DNA from: Brumimicrobium sp964585545
GTDB lineage: Bacteria > Bacteroidota > Bacteroidia > Flavobacteriales_D > Crocinitomicaceae
Assembly: GCA_964585545.1 (NCBI GenBank)
Contig: CAZPDT010000004.1
Coordinates: 124,001-188,000, forward strand
Length of the DNA stretch: 64,000 bases
Reading direction: 5' to 3'
Below the pieces are notes generated by a model that searched no databases, was not told where the DNA came from, and was given only the letters and a program-made list of their open reading frames with translations. Position numbers and translations under genes: made by a program. Each line of letters begins with the position of its first letter. Positions within the stretch are counted from its first letter, which is position 1. Below, piece after piece: positions 53,025-61,772 of this stretch.

Positions 53025-54248
53025 ATGAATGTTGCTCGATTCATTGCACGGCGGTATTTTAAAGCAAAAAAGTCCAGAAATGTAATCAATTTAATTACCA
53101 ATATTAGTGTGGTTGGAATTACAATTTCAACAGCAGCCTTGGTGATTTTGCTTTCTGCGTTCAATGGAATCGAGAAAATGGTTATTGAATTGTATTCTGA
53201 TTTTGATTCCTCTATTAATATTCACTCAGCACATGCTAAAACTTTTGACCAGAGTTTTATTCCTGTTGATAAAATCCAATCTGTAGCCGGTGTAAACAGT
53301 ATATCACGAGCAATTGAAGAGGTGGTGATTCTAAAAAACCAAGATAAATGGGTGCATGCGCAAATGGTGGGAGTTGACACTAATTTCCTGACCATGGCTA
53401 AAATGAAAGACCATTTGGTAGACGGCATTCCTAAACTGTATATCGATGGAAAACCACAAGCTATTTTTGGTGCAAATTTATTGGATAAATTAGATGGATA
53501 TATCCCCATATCTGGTACTGTTCCAGAGAAAATTACTTTTAACGTTCCCCTGAGAGAAGGAAAAATAAGACCGGGCAAGCAGCCGATTAATAAACGTTTA
53601 GTAAACGCTTCTGCTCGGATGAACTATAACCGTGAGGTCAATACAGGCAAGGTTGTTGTTCCTTATGCGCTTGCTAAAGAACTGTTGGAGTATGGAGATG
53701 ATATAACAGCTTTTTATGTAGATGTGGATAAGGACTATAATTTAAACTCAATAAAGACAGAGATTCAAAAAATTGTAGGGAAAGACTTTGTTGTAAAAAC
53801 CAGCTTTGAAAAAAATGAATTAATTTTCCAAACGAGCCAAACCGAACGGCTTATTATTTATTTTATTCTCGTCTTTATTTTTATTTTGGCCTCTTTTAAT
53901 TTAATTGCCTCTATCGCTATGCTTTTTGTTGAAAAGAAGGAAGATATTGTGACTTTATTTAGTTTAGGCGCCAATAAGAAAATAATTTTTAGAATTTTCT
54001 TTTATGAAGGATTAATGATTGTTGGGAGAGGTGTCGTTTTAGGACTTGTTATAGGTTATGTTGTTACCTTCGCACAAATATTTACGGGAGCAGTATCTAT
54101 GCCGAGTGCACCAGGAGAACATTTTCCGATGCAAGCCACTTGGATTGATGCTGTAACCATTATTCTATCAGTAGGGGTTTTAGGTTTTCTTATTTCTTAT
54201 TTTCCAACAAAATTACTTGTACGGAGACACGAGAAGATTAATGGATAA
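53025..54248 (+). CDS. FtsX-family ABC permease (LolC/E-like)
   Basis: A 407-residue inner-membrane protein with an N-terminal membrane helix (about 20-45), a large periplasmic MacB-like domain (about 50-270) and three more helices (about 285-400). The N-terminus ARRYFKAKKSRNVINLITNISVVGI and the loop FNLIASIAMLFVEKKEDIVTLFSLGANKK match the lipoprotein-releasing permease group. With an ATPase partner it would release lipoproteins from the inner membrane for the Lol pathway; the ATPase gene is not in the window. It directly follows rbfA, a known Bacteroidota order. Confidence 0.88.
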   Translation: MNVARFIARRYFKAKKSRNVINLITNISVVGITISTAALVILLSAFNGIEKMVIELYSDFDSSINIHSAHAKTFDQSFIPVDKIQSVAGVNSISRAIEEVVILKNQDKWVHAQMVGVDTNFLTMAKMKDHLVDGIPKLYIDGKPQAIFGANLLDKLDGYIPISGTVPEKITFNVPLREGKIRPGKQPINKRLVNASARMNYNREVNTGKVVVPYALAKELLEYGDDITAFYVDVDKDYNLNSIKTEIQKIVGKDFVVKTSFEKNELIFQTSQTERLIIYFILVFIFILASFNLIASIAMLFVEKKEDIVTLFSLGANKKIIFRIFFYEGLMIVGRGVVLGLVIGYVVTFAQIFTGAVSMPSAPGEHFPMQATWIDAVTIILSVGVLGFLISYFPTKLLVRRHEKING

Positions 54249-54325
54249 CTAAGAGAGATGTTAATATTGTATGAATCGCATTCTTTCTTTTTAATTTTTA
54301 TATTTTTGGAAAAAAGACACTCAAA

Positions 54326-55204
54326 ATGCAAATTCTAGACGGAAAAGAAACTTCAAAAGCCATTCGAGAAGAATTAACCAAAGCGGTTGAAATTAGAAAA
54401 GCAAAAGGTCAAAAAACACCCCATCTGGTTGCAGTGCTAGTAGGCAATGATGGAGGATCGCTTACCTACGTGAATTCTAAAGTAAAAACATGTAAGGCAA
54501 TTGGTTTTGAGAGCACATTAATTCACTTGGAAGATACTATTACCGAAGCGGAACTGTTAAATAAAGTAGACGAATTGAATAATGACAATACTGTTGATGG
54601 ATTTATTGTTCAGTTGCCGCTCCCCAATCATATTGATGAAAAGAAAATTACTTTGGCTATTGACCCAAAGAAAGATGTCGATGGGTTTCACCCTACCAAT
54701 ATTGGATATATGGTTTTAAATCTCCCAGGATTTTTGCCCGCAACGCCTGCTGGGATACTGGAGTTTTTTAAACGTTATAGTATTGAAACAGCTGGGAAGC
54801 ATTGTGTTGTAATAGGGCGCTCTCACATTGTTGGAACTCCAATGAGTATTTTAATGGGCAGAAAAGCTTTTCCTGGAAATGCTACTGTTACTTTAACACA
54901 TTCAAGAACCCAAAATCTCAAAGAATTAACTTTACAAGCAGATATTATTATTACAGCGCTTGGAAGACCCAACTTTTTAAAGGGAGAGATGGTTAAAGAA
55001 GGTGTCGTTGTTGTTGATGTAGGAATTACAAGAGTCCCCGATAAAACAAAGAAAAAAGGATACAGAATTACAGGAGATGTAGATTTCGAAACAGTCGCTC
55101 CAAAAGCATCTTATATTACACCTGTGCCTGGCGGGGTGGGACCAATGACAATTGTTTCATTGATGATGAACACCTTAAAAGCAATGGAGTTGAATGGGAA
55201 ATAA
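54326..55204 (+). CDS. folD: Bifunctional methylene-THF dehydrogenase / methenyl-THF cyclohydrolase
   Basis: A 292-residue FolD. It has YVNSKVKTCKAIGFE with the catalytic Lys, the conserved VDGFIVQLPLPNHID and DVDGFHP, GRSHIVGTPMS in the NADP-binding part, and the end GGVGPMTIVSLMMNT. It interconverts 5,10-methylene-THF and 10-formyl-THF in one-carbon metabolism. Length and motifs are normal. It has its own upstream spacer of 77 bases from the FtsX-type gene. Confidence 0.96.
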   Translation: MQILDGKETSKAIREELTKAVEIRKAKGQKTPHLVAVLVGNDGGSLTYVNSKVKTCKAIGFESTLIHLEDTITEAELLNKVDELNNDNTVDGFIVQLPLPNHIDEKKITLAIDPKKDVDGFHPTNIGYMVLNLPGFLPATPAGILEFFKRYSIETAGKHCVVIGRSHIVGTPMSILMGRKAFPGNATVTLTHSRTQNLKELTLQADIIITALGRPNFLKGEMVKEGVVVVDVGITRVPDKTKKKGYRITGDVDFETVAPKASYITPVPGGVGPMTIVSLMMNTLKAMELNGK

Positions 55205-55267
55205 CCAGTAGTTTATGTTTAATTTCAACAGTATATACCTTTGACAACAGCGCTCTATATCAACACA

Positions 55268-55311
55268 TTACAATTCTCTTCTAAAATCAAAATTAATCTC
55301 ATGATTAAATC
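55268..55311. repeat. Dispersed repeat, family A copy
   Basis: TTACAATTCTCTTCTAAAAT with CAAAATTAATCTCATGATTAAAT follows the family A consensus (512-563 reversed) with a few changes. It lies in the folD to M49 gap. Confidence 0.55.
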
Positions 55312-55351
55312 AGTTTAATATTATTATCTTGGACAGCTAAAATTATTAAAT

Positions 55352-57385
55352 ATGAAGAAAATTATATGGTGTGCCATAACAGCGGGTATTCTTTTTTCCT
55401 GTAATGAGGCACCAAAAGAGGAATCTGAAGAAAAAGCACAACAGACAGAAACAACAAATGATGATTTTGAATATGAGGCTGATCGATTTGCTGATATTCG
55501 TGTATTAAGATATAAAATCAATGGTTTTGACCAATTAACATTGGAACAAAAAAAGTTGGCTTATTATCTTACACAAGCAGGATTAGCAGGAAGAGATATT
55601 ATTTATGATCAAAATTATAAGCACAACCTCGAAATTAGGAAAGCTATCGATAATATCGTAAGAAATTACAAGGGAGAAGAGAATGAAGATTGGAAAAATT
55701 TTATGACTTATGCAAAGCAAGTTTGGTTTGCCAACGGAATACATCATCACTATTCAATGGATAAATTCACGCCGCAATTTAATCGGGAATATTTCAATCA
55801 ACTTCTTTCTGAAACAGGAGCCACCCTCAGTGATGAGGCCAAAGAGGCAATATTTAATCCAGAGTTGGATGCAAAAAGAGTGAATTTAGCATCAGATGTA
55901 GATATTATTAAAGAAAGTGCAAATAACTTCTATGGTGAAGGTGTTACCCAAGAAATGGTTGAAGACTACTATAATAATATAAAAACAAAAGGTGAAAAAA
56001 ACCCGATTTCTTATGGACTGAATTCAAAAATGGTATTGGATGATGGAGGCAATATAAAAGAAATTCATTGGAAAGTTGGCGGAATGTATGGCAAGGCGCT
56101 AGAAAAAGTAGTTTACTGGTTAGAAAAAGCAGAAGGTGTTGCAGAAAATGATGCACAAAAAGAAGCACTTGGACTACTGATAAAGTACTATAATTCGGGT
56201 GATTTAAAAGATTGGGACAATTATTGCATAGCATGGGCACAAGCAACTGATGGAGACATTGACTATATCAATGGATTTATTGAAGTTTACGGCGATGCTA
56301 AAGGACACAGAGGAACCTATGAAACAATCGTTCAAATGAAAGACTTTGAAGCTTCAGAGCGTATGAAAGTAGTGGCTGAAAATGCACAATGGTTTGAAGA
56401 CAACTCTCCAATTATGGATGAACATAAAAAGAAGAAAGTGACGGGGGTTACTTATAAAGTAGTTAATGTTGTAGGAGAGGCAGGAGATGCTTCCCCAGCA
56501 ACTCCAATAGGTGTTAATTTACCAAATTCAGAATGGATTCGTGAACAATACGGCTCAAAATCCGTGAGTCTTGGAAACATTATTGAAGCCTATAACAATG
56601 CTTCTGGAGGATCCATAATTGATGAGTTTGCATATTCTGAAGAAGAGGCAGAAATGGATAAAAAATATGGGAATTTGGGGTCTAAACTGCATACAGCACT
56701 ACATGAGGTGATTGGCCATGCTAGCGGAAGGTTAAATGATGGAGTTGGAACTCCAGCTGAAACATTAAAAAGTTATGCCAGTGCACTTGAGGAGGCACGA
56801 GCTGATTTGGTAGGATTGTATTATTTAATGGATAAGAAGCTTGTCGAACTTGATTTAATGCCTTCTTTAGATGTTGGAAAAGCACAATATGACGGTTACA
56901 TTCGCAATGGTTTAATGATTCAATTAAGAAGGATTAATCCTGGAAAGGACATTGAGGAATCGCACATGAGAAACCGTCAATTGGTGGCTGCATGGGCGTA
57001 TGAGAAAGGAAAAGAAAACAATGTTATTGAAAGGATAGAAAAAGACGGCAAAACCTATTTTAAAGTGAATGATTACAATGCGCTCCGTGAATTATTTGGT
57101 GCGTTATTAAGAGAAATTCAACGCATTAAATCTGAAGGTGATTATGACGCTGGAAAGAATTTAATTGAAACTTATGGAGTAAAGGTTGATCAAGATCTCC
57201 ATAAAGAGGTGCTTCAACGTGTTGAAAAGTTAAACATTGCCCCGTATAGTGGATTCATTAATCCCGAACTTGAACCAGTTAAGGATGACGAAGGAAACAT
57301 TACAGATATTAAAGTGAATTACCCAACCAGCTTTAAAGATCAAATGCTTAAATATGACGAGGAATATCACTTTCTAAAACCATAA
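55352..57385 (+). CDS. Peptidase M49 (dipeptidyl-peptidase III family) lipoprotein
   Basis: A 677-residue zinc peptidase. A lipoprotein signal (MKKIIWCAITAGILFSC) predicts anchoring in the envelope. The zinc motif is H451EVIGH456 (the HEXXGH form of M49, here without the extra residue of eukaryotic DPP III), and E480EARAD gives the third ligand. It should remove dipeptides from the N-terminus of short peptides. The core region VNLPNSEWIREQYGSK before the zinc site is conserved in the family. It is followed by a terminator. Confidence 0.9.
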   Translation: MKKIIWCAITAGILFSCNEAPKEESEEKAQQTETTNDDFEYEADRFADIRVLRYKINGFDQLTLEQKKLAYYLTQAGLAGRDIIYDQNYKHNLEIRKAIDNIVRNYKGEENEDWKNFMTYAKQVWFANGIHHHYSMDKFTPQFNREYFNQLLSETGATLSDEAKEAIFNPELDAKRVNLASDVDIIKESANNFYGEGVTQEMVEDYYNNIKTKGEKNPISYGLNSKMVLDDGGNIKEIHWKVGGMYGKALEKVVYWLEKAEGVAENDAQKEALGLLIKYYNSGDLKDWDNYCIAWAQATDGDIDYINGFIEVYGDAKGHRGTYETIVQMKDFEASERMKVVAENAQWFEDNSPIMDEHKKKKVTGVTYKVVNVVGEAGDASPATPIGVNLPNSEWIREQYGSKSVSLGNIIEAYNNASGGSIIDEFAYSEEEAEMDKKYGNLGSKLHTALHEVIGHASGRLNDGVGTPAETLKSYASALEEARADLVGLYYLMDKKLVELDLMPSLDVGKAQYDGYIRNGLMIQLRRINPGKDIEESHMRNRQLVAAWAYEKGKENNVIERIEKDGKTYFKVNDYNALRELFGALLREIQRIKSEGDYDAGKNLIETYGVKVDQDLHKEVLQRVEKLNIAPYSGFINPELEPVKDDEGNITDIKVNYPTSFKDQMLKYDEEYHFLKP

Positions 57386-57404
57386 TAAAATCTAAACACA
57401 ATCT

Positions 57405-57442
57405 AAAAAGAGACGGTTTTTTTTAAGGCTGTCTCTTTTTTT
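57405..57442 (+). terminator. Rho-independent terminator after the M49 gene
   Basis: A 10-bp stem AAAAAGAGAC (57405-57414) / GTCTCTTTTT (57431-57440) with a 16-base loop and a T-tail, 20 bases after the stop codon. Confidence 0.88.
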
Positions 57443-57460
57443 ATGTGTACTGTGCTATCC

Positions 57461-57540
57461 CGAATTATTATTCATTCTTTAAAATAGTAATAGGTATTCA
57501 TGAGCTCGCAAGCTCGGTTCACCAATCTTAAAATATAAAA
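57461..57540. repeat. Dispersed intergenic repeat, family D, copy 1
   Basis: GAATTATTATTCATTCTTTA, then GGTATTCATG, then GCTCGCAAG and CGGTTCACCAATCTTAAAAT match the reverse strand of 21674-21774 with one 20-odd base insertion in the other copy. It is in the gap before the phosphoethanolamine transferase. Confidence 0.6.
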
Positions 57541-57633
57541 ACTCCTGTGCTTCCCAAACCTATTGCCATTTTAGATTTTCATCATGAAAAACTATGAACC
57601 GAGTTTGCGAGTTCAACGCAGTTAATAGTTCAG

Positions 57634-59310
57634 TTAATTAATTGCTTCATCATCATCATAATCATATCCATCAATTAACAACCGTTTCCTTTTGGCATTA
57701 AACTGCTTGTTAAAAACACTTCTTTGTGGATTAAATATAGAGGCTTTTATTCCTGATATGTCGATTAATGAATGAAAAAGATCATCAGTTACATAAGGTA
57801 ATTTATAGTTTTCTTTAATTGCTTTACTTTTTTGTGGAAAAGTGGTGTTGTACTTTGGCGATAACCAAACCAGAAATGGAATTTCAATTAAACTTTTGGG
57901 CATTTTTTCTACATAATCATGCCCGACATAATCACCAAAATCATAAACGTTTTCCCCATGGTCTGAGATGTAAATGGCATTTCCTATTGTGCCTGTTTTA
58001 ACGCAATAATCTCTAATAATTTTAAAAAGACTGTCTACAACATAATCATTGTATAAAACGGCATTTTGATATTCTGATATTGTTCTGTTCTTTCTTGTTG
58101 AAAAATCTGTAAAATGCTCAAATTCTTTAGGATATCTAGATGCATAAGACGTGTGGGTACCAATTAAATGAAGTACAATGAATTTCTTCTTTTCTTCTTC
58201 CTCTAAAACTTGAATAAAGGGCTGAAATAATTTACCATCATAAGAACGCTTTTGTAAAGTTTCTTTAGAAGAACTTCCAATATTATTTAGAAATTTTACT
58301 TCATTATACTGCTGTGCAAAAAGAGTAATCATATTGTCCCATACACCAATAGGTGATTGATTGGACAACCAGTATGTTTTGTACCCAGCCGATTGATATA
58401 CTTCTGTCACTGTTACCGTTTCTCCTCCTGGTCTTAAACCATTTTCTAAATTGGACGCACTTAATGAATTGGGAACAGATTGCAGTGTATGGGAATATCC
58501 ACTTACAACATCTGTATATACAATTAAATCTTTGTGCTTCGATAACAATGGGTTGGTTGGATGCAGGTCCTTGTTGTATAAAGACATGTGGTTTCTATTG
58601 GTTGATTCCCCTAGGATAAGGACAGTTACTTGGTTTTTCTTTGAAGAAAATGCCGTTGCATCTAATTGACGCACTTGAAAATTTAACTTTTCTTTGAGTT
58701 GGCGGTAGGACTTAACCTCTTGATTAAACGAAAATACACTTTTGAATAAAACAGGAGTTCCCAGTCGAACAAAACGTTCTTTCATTGTGTTTTCCGAAAT
58801 AAAAGCAACAATACAAAGCAGCAATCCTCCAGCCAAATAATAATGGTTTTTATGGATTGAAACTTTTGTTTTGGGGGGATACCGCAAAGCAAGAAACAAT
58901 AAAAAAAGATAAGGAATAAATAACAAGTAAGCAAATCCTCCCTTTAGGGCTGAAAACCCAGCAGCTTCTTCATAAGTTGTGTTAAACAGAACAAACATAC
59001 TTGATGCTGTAACAGGATGCTTAATCATTATCCAACTGCCCAAGTTGACAAATCCATTAATAAAACAAAGAAGAGTGATGATGTAGTAGAACACTTTTGC
59101 TCGGAAAAAGAAGAAAGGAATAGTTAAAATAGGAATCCATACTAAAAGAATAATAATTTGTCGAACATCAACCAATTCATAATTGATAAATACCCCAATC
59201 AACATTGGGAATAGAACCAAAGCCAATACAAAAACAGGATATACAATGGGAAGAGCATTTAATGCTGAAGCAATGAAAGAGGGCTTTTTTTGTGCAGTGT
59301 TCTGCTCCAT
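57634..59310 (-). CDS. Phosphoethanolamine transferase (EptA-like, sulfatase fold)
   Basis: A 558-residue protein with five N-terminal membrane helices (about 15-175) and a C-terminal alkaline-phosphatase/sulfatase-fold domain outside. The motifs LILGESTNRNHMSLYNKD (metal-binding Glu and the nucleophilic Thr/Ser region), HLIGTHTSYASRYP and YISDHGENVYD are conserved. It transfers phosphoethanolamine from phosphatidylethanolamine to lipid A or another envelope acceptor, which in other bacteria lowers polymyxin sensitivity; the acceptor here is not proven. It is the last gene of a leftward run from lepA. Confidence 0.88.
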   Translation of the reverse strand: MEQNTAQKKPSFIASALNALPIVYPVFVLALVLFPMLIGVFINYELVDVRQIIILLVWIPILTIPFFFFRAKVFYYIITLLCFINGFVNLGSWIMIKHPVTASSMFVLFNTTYEEAAGFSALKGGFAYLLFIPYLFLLFLALRYPPKTKVSIHKNHYYLAGGLLLCIVAFISENTMKERFVRLGTPVLFKSVFSFNQEVKSYRQLKEKLNFQVRQLDATAFSSKKNQVTVLILGESTNRNHMSLYNKDLHPTNPLLSKHKDLIVYTDVVSGYSHTLQSVPNSLSASNLENGLRPGGETVTVTEVYQSAGYKTYWLSNQSPIGVWDNMITLFAQQYNEVKFLNNIGSSSKETLQKRSYDGKLFQPFIQVLEEEEKKKFIVLHLIGTHTSYASRYPKEFEHFTDFSTRKNRTISEYQNAVLYNDYVVDSLFKIIRDYCVKTGTIGNAIYISDHGENVYDFGDYVGHDYVEKMPKSLIEIPFLVWLSPKYNTTFPQKSKAIKENYKLPYVTDDLFHSLIDISGIKASIFNPQRSVFNKQFNAKRKRLLIDGYDYDDDEAIN

Positions 59311-59343
59311 TTTATAATTGTCTTAAATAAAAACAGAAGTGAA

Positions 59344-61050
59344 TTATTGTCCTGGTGTAAAGCTCATTCCTTTTTTGACTTGAGAACCATTTTTATATTC
59401 TATTTCTTTCTTTACTTCCCCGTTCTGATCATAAATAATGGTTTTTCCATCCAATACTCCTTTTTTATAATTCATTACAGATTTTAGTTGATGTCCTCTA
59501 AAACTATAGGTTTTCATCTTTCCGTTAAGTTCTCCTTTTTTATAATGAGTAACAACGGCTGAAAGTTGTCCGCCTGGATGATAGGTAATCCATTCTCCGT
59601 GTTTCTGTCCATTTTTGTACGTTCCTTCTTGAATTCGAGAGAAGTCTTTTGAAGAAAAGGCAGTATAGTCACCATTTTCTACGGCAACACGATGGGTTCT
59701 GTTTTTCATCGGGCCAAATTTTATTTTTGATTTCTTTTTGGTGATTTTATAGTGGGTAATTTCCTTGGGCATCCCATTTTTAAAATATTTTGTCCACTCA
59801 CCTGTTTTTAGACCCATATCATACTCTCCACTGGTTAATGGCGTTCCGTTTGGATAAAATGAAGACCATTCACCATTTAATTTTCCTTCTGTAAATGTGG
59901 ATTTGTCTTTGATTTGTCCGTTCTCCCAGTAATTTTTCCAAAGTCCTTCTTCAAGGTCATCTTTATAGATTCCTTCCATTAATAGATTGCCATTTTCATA
60001 CCAGGTTGACCACTTGCCATTTTTTAAGTCGTTTTTGAAGTGTCCAACTTTAAATTGAGATCCATCTTTATAATAATATTTCCATTCGCCTGATTTCTTA
60101 CCGTCTTTATAGTGGGCTTTATACGAAATTTTTCCAGATGGATAGTTATAAATCCACAAGCCATTTTGAAGGTCATTTTTAAAGCTGCCTTTCATGTCGA
60201 TAACTCCTTCATTGGTGTACCAGACCCATTCCCCTGTTTTTTTGCCATTTATATATTCCCCCTTTATTTTTACTTGTTCATTGTCATAGTAATAAAGATA
60301 ATTACCATCCAGTTTGCCGTCCTTGTAATGAGCAATTTTCTTAAGATCACCGGAAGGAAAATGATAAGTCCATTTGCCATGGGGTTTGTTCTTAATAAAT
60401 GTGCCTTCTATTAAATTATGTCCGTAGACAGAGGCTTCAATAAAAGGACCGTTTTTCAACCCATCTCTATAATGATATTTGGCTTTAAGATTGCCGTTGG
60501 AATAATATTCTTGCATTACTCCGATTCCATTTTTAACTGTTTGTTCATGAAGAGAATCTGCCGCATAAAATTGCCAGATATATGAAACACTGTCTATTAT
60601 TTCTTCTACTGATTTTAAAGCGCCGTCTTCATAAAAGTAACGCCAATAATCTGTGGGGTGGCCTAAATGATAGTAACCAACTTTACTGGTATCGCCATTT
60701 CGATAAAAAGCAACAAATAGACTGTCTTGTATTCCATTTTTGAAATAGCCAATATCTTTGGGCTGATTTTTACCGTAAAATGTTCGGACTTCTCCATTGA
60801 GCTTGTTCCTGTTGTAGTGACGAACTTCTACCAATTCTCCTTGCTCATTATAAAAGGTCCATTCGCCATGGCGATCTGTGGTTGCACCAAGTTCATCAAC
60901 ATAATAATAGCCACGGCTTTCAATTTTTGTTTTATTTATAGGATCGTAATAAAACGTTTGTCTTTTTGATAAATTAGGGTCTTTAACCCTTTGACCGTAG
61001 CTCGTAAACAATAAACCGACAAAAAAAATGAATAGAATATTTTTAACCAT
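59344..61050 (-). CDS. MORN/YwqK-type repeat protein
   Basis: A 568-residue exported protein. A signal peptide (1-19, ending TSYGQ) is followed by about 22 repeats of 22-24 residues with the core GEWxxYYxxGxL(K)xxxxYKxGxxxG (for example DGKKSGEWKYYYKDG, EWSSFYPNGTPLTSG). The pattern is the MORN-like or 'YwqK antitoxin' repeat, which forms beta-hairpins. Despite the name there is no toxin partner here. It is probably an envelope protein of unknown role. It is 33 bases upstream of the phosphoethanolamine transferase gene on the same strand. Confidence 0.88.
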   Translation of the reverse strand: MVKNILFIFFVGLLFTSYGQRVKDPNLSKRQTFYYDPINKTKIESRGYYYVDELGATTDRHGEWTFYNEQGELVEVRHYNRNKLNGEVRTFYGKNQPKDIGYFKNGIQDSLFVAFYRNGDTSKVGYYHLGHPTDYWRYFYEDGALKSVEEIIDSVSYIWQFYAADSLHEQTVKNGIGVMQEYYSNGNLKAKYHYRDGLKNGPFIEASVYGHNLIEGTFIKNKPHGKWTYHFPSGDLKKIAHYKDGKLDGNYLYYYDNEQVKIKGEYINGKKTGEWVWYTNEGVIDMKGSFKNDLQNGLWIYNYPSGKISYKAHYKDGKKSGEWKYYYKDGSQFKVGHFKNDLKNGKWSTWYENGNLLMEGIYKDDLEEGLWKNYWENGQIKDKSTFTEGKLNGEWSSFYPNGTPLTSGEYDMGLKTGEWTKYFKNGMPKEITHYKITKKKSKIKFGPMKNRTHRVAVENGDYTAFSSKDFSRIQEGTYKNGQKHGEWITYHPGGQLSAVVTHYKKGELNGKMKTYSFRGHQLKSVMNYKKGVLDGKTIIYDQNGEVKKEIEYKNGSQVKKGMSFTPGQ

Positions 61051-61103
61051 AGTTGTTTAACATTACATAATTAATATAACCAAGTAATTCAGTATTTGTT
61101 ACA

Positions 61104-61754
61104 TTATCTAATCCAAATCACAATACTATTGATTACTAAAAAAAGTCCAAATGCCACTAAAATAGCTCCTGTTATTTTGTTCAAAGATCCTAAAAGCTTT
61201 GCAGTCAAAAAAGGACGTAATTTTTTAGCACCAATAATTTTAAGTAAGTCAATAGCTCCAAAAGTAGCTAATACAGCAAAAATATAAACAACCATCTCGA
61301 ATTGAGAGACTACATTATTGGAACCTGAATGGCCAAAAGCCATAACCGAGAACCAATAAAAAACAATTAAAGGATTGATTAAATTAAGTAAAAGTCCTTT
61401 AACATAAAGCATCCAATAGTCATTGGTTTCAATACTTACCTTTTTGTTTTTATTGGTTTTTATATCACTAATTTTTTTTGCATAAGTAAAATATCCATAA
61501 ATCATTAATAAAAGTCCGCCACCAGCTCGAAACAGGGCATTGTTATCACCATGAGAAATGGCTTCAACTTGTTGAATAAAGACATAAGCAATAAAAATGT
61601 ATATAATGTCGCTGGTTAGAACGCCAGCATCAAAAGAAACTGCTGCTCGTATTCCTTTCTTAATACTTGTTTCTATTAATAAAAAGAAGGCTGGACCAAG
61701 CATAACGCTTAAAATTAGTCCTGTTCCTATGCCTTTAAGAATTAATTGACTCAC
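61104..61754 (-). CDS. LysE/RhtB-family amino acid exporter
   Basis: A 216-residue inner-membrane protein with six helices. The N-terminus LKGIGTGLILSVMLGPAFFLLIETSIKKGIRAA matches the LysE family start (GPAFF segment), and KGLLLNLINPLIVFYWFSVM is the conserved NP helix of the middle region. It exports basic or other amino acids or their analogues by proton exchange; the substrate is unknown. It starts 18 bases after the lepA stop and is likely in the same transcript. Confidence 0.9.
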   Translation of the reverse strand: MSQLILKGIGTGLILSVMLGPAFFLLIETSIKKGIRAAVSFDAGVLTSDIIYIFIAYVFIQQVEAISHGDNNALFRAGGGLLLMIYGYFTYAKKISDIKTNKNKKVSIETNDYWMLYVKGLLLNLINPLIVFYWFSVMAFGHSGSNNVVSQFEMVVYIFAVLATFGAIDLLKIIGAKKLRPFLTAKLLGSLNKITGAILVAFGLFLVINSIVIWIR

Positions 61755-61772
61755 ATCTGTTATTTTGAGTTT

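Noticed and set aside
59344..61050. Toxin-antitoxin system from the 'YwqK family antitoxin' name
   Set aside because: No toxin-like gene lies next to it and the repeats with a signal peptide point to an envelope protein.
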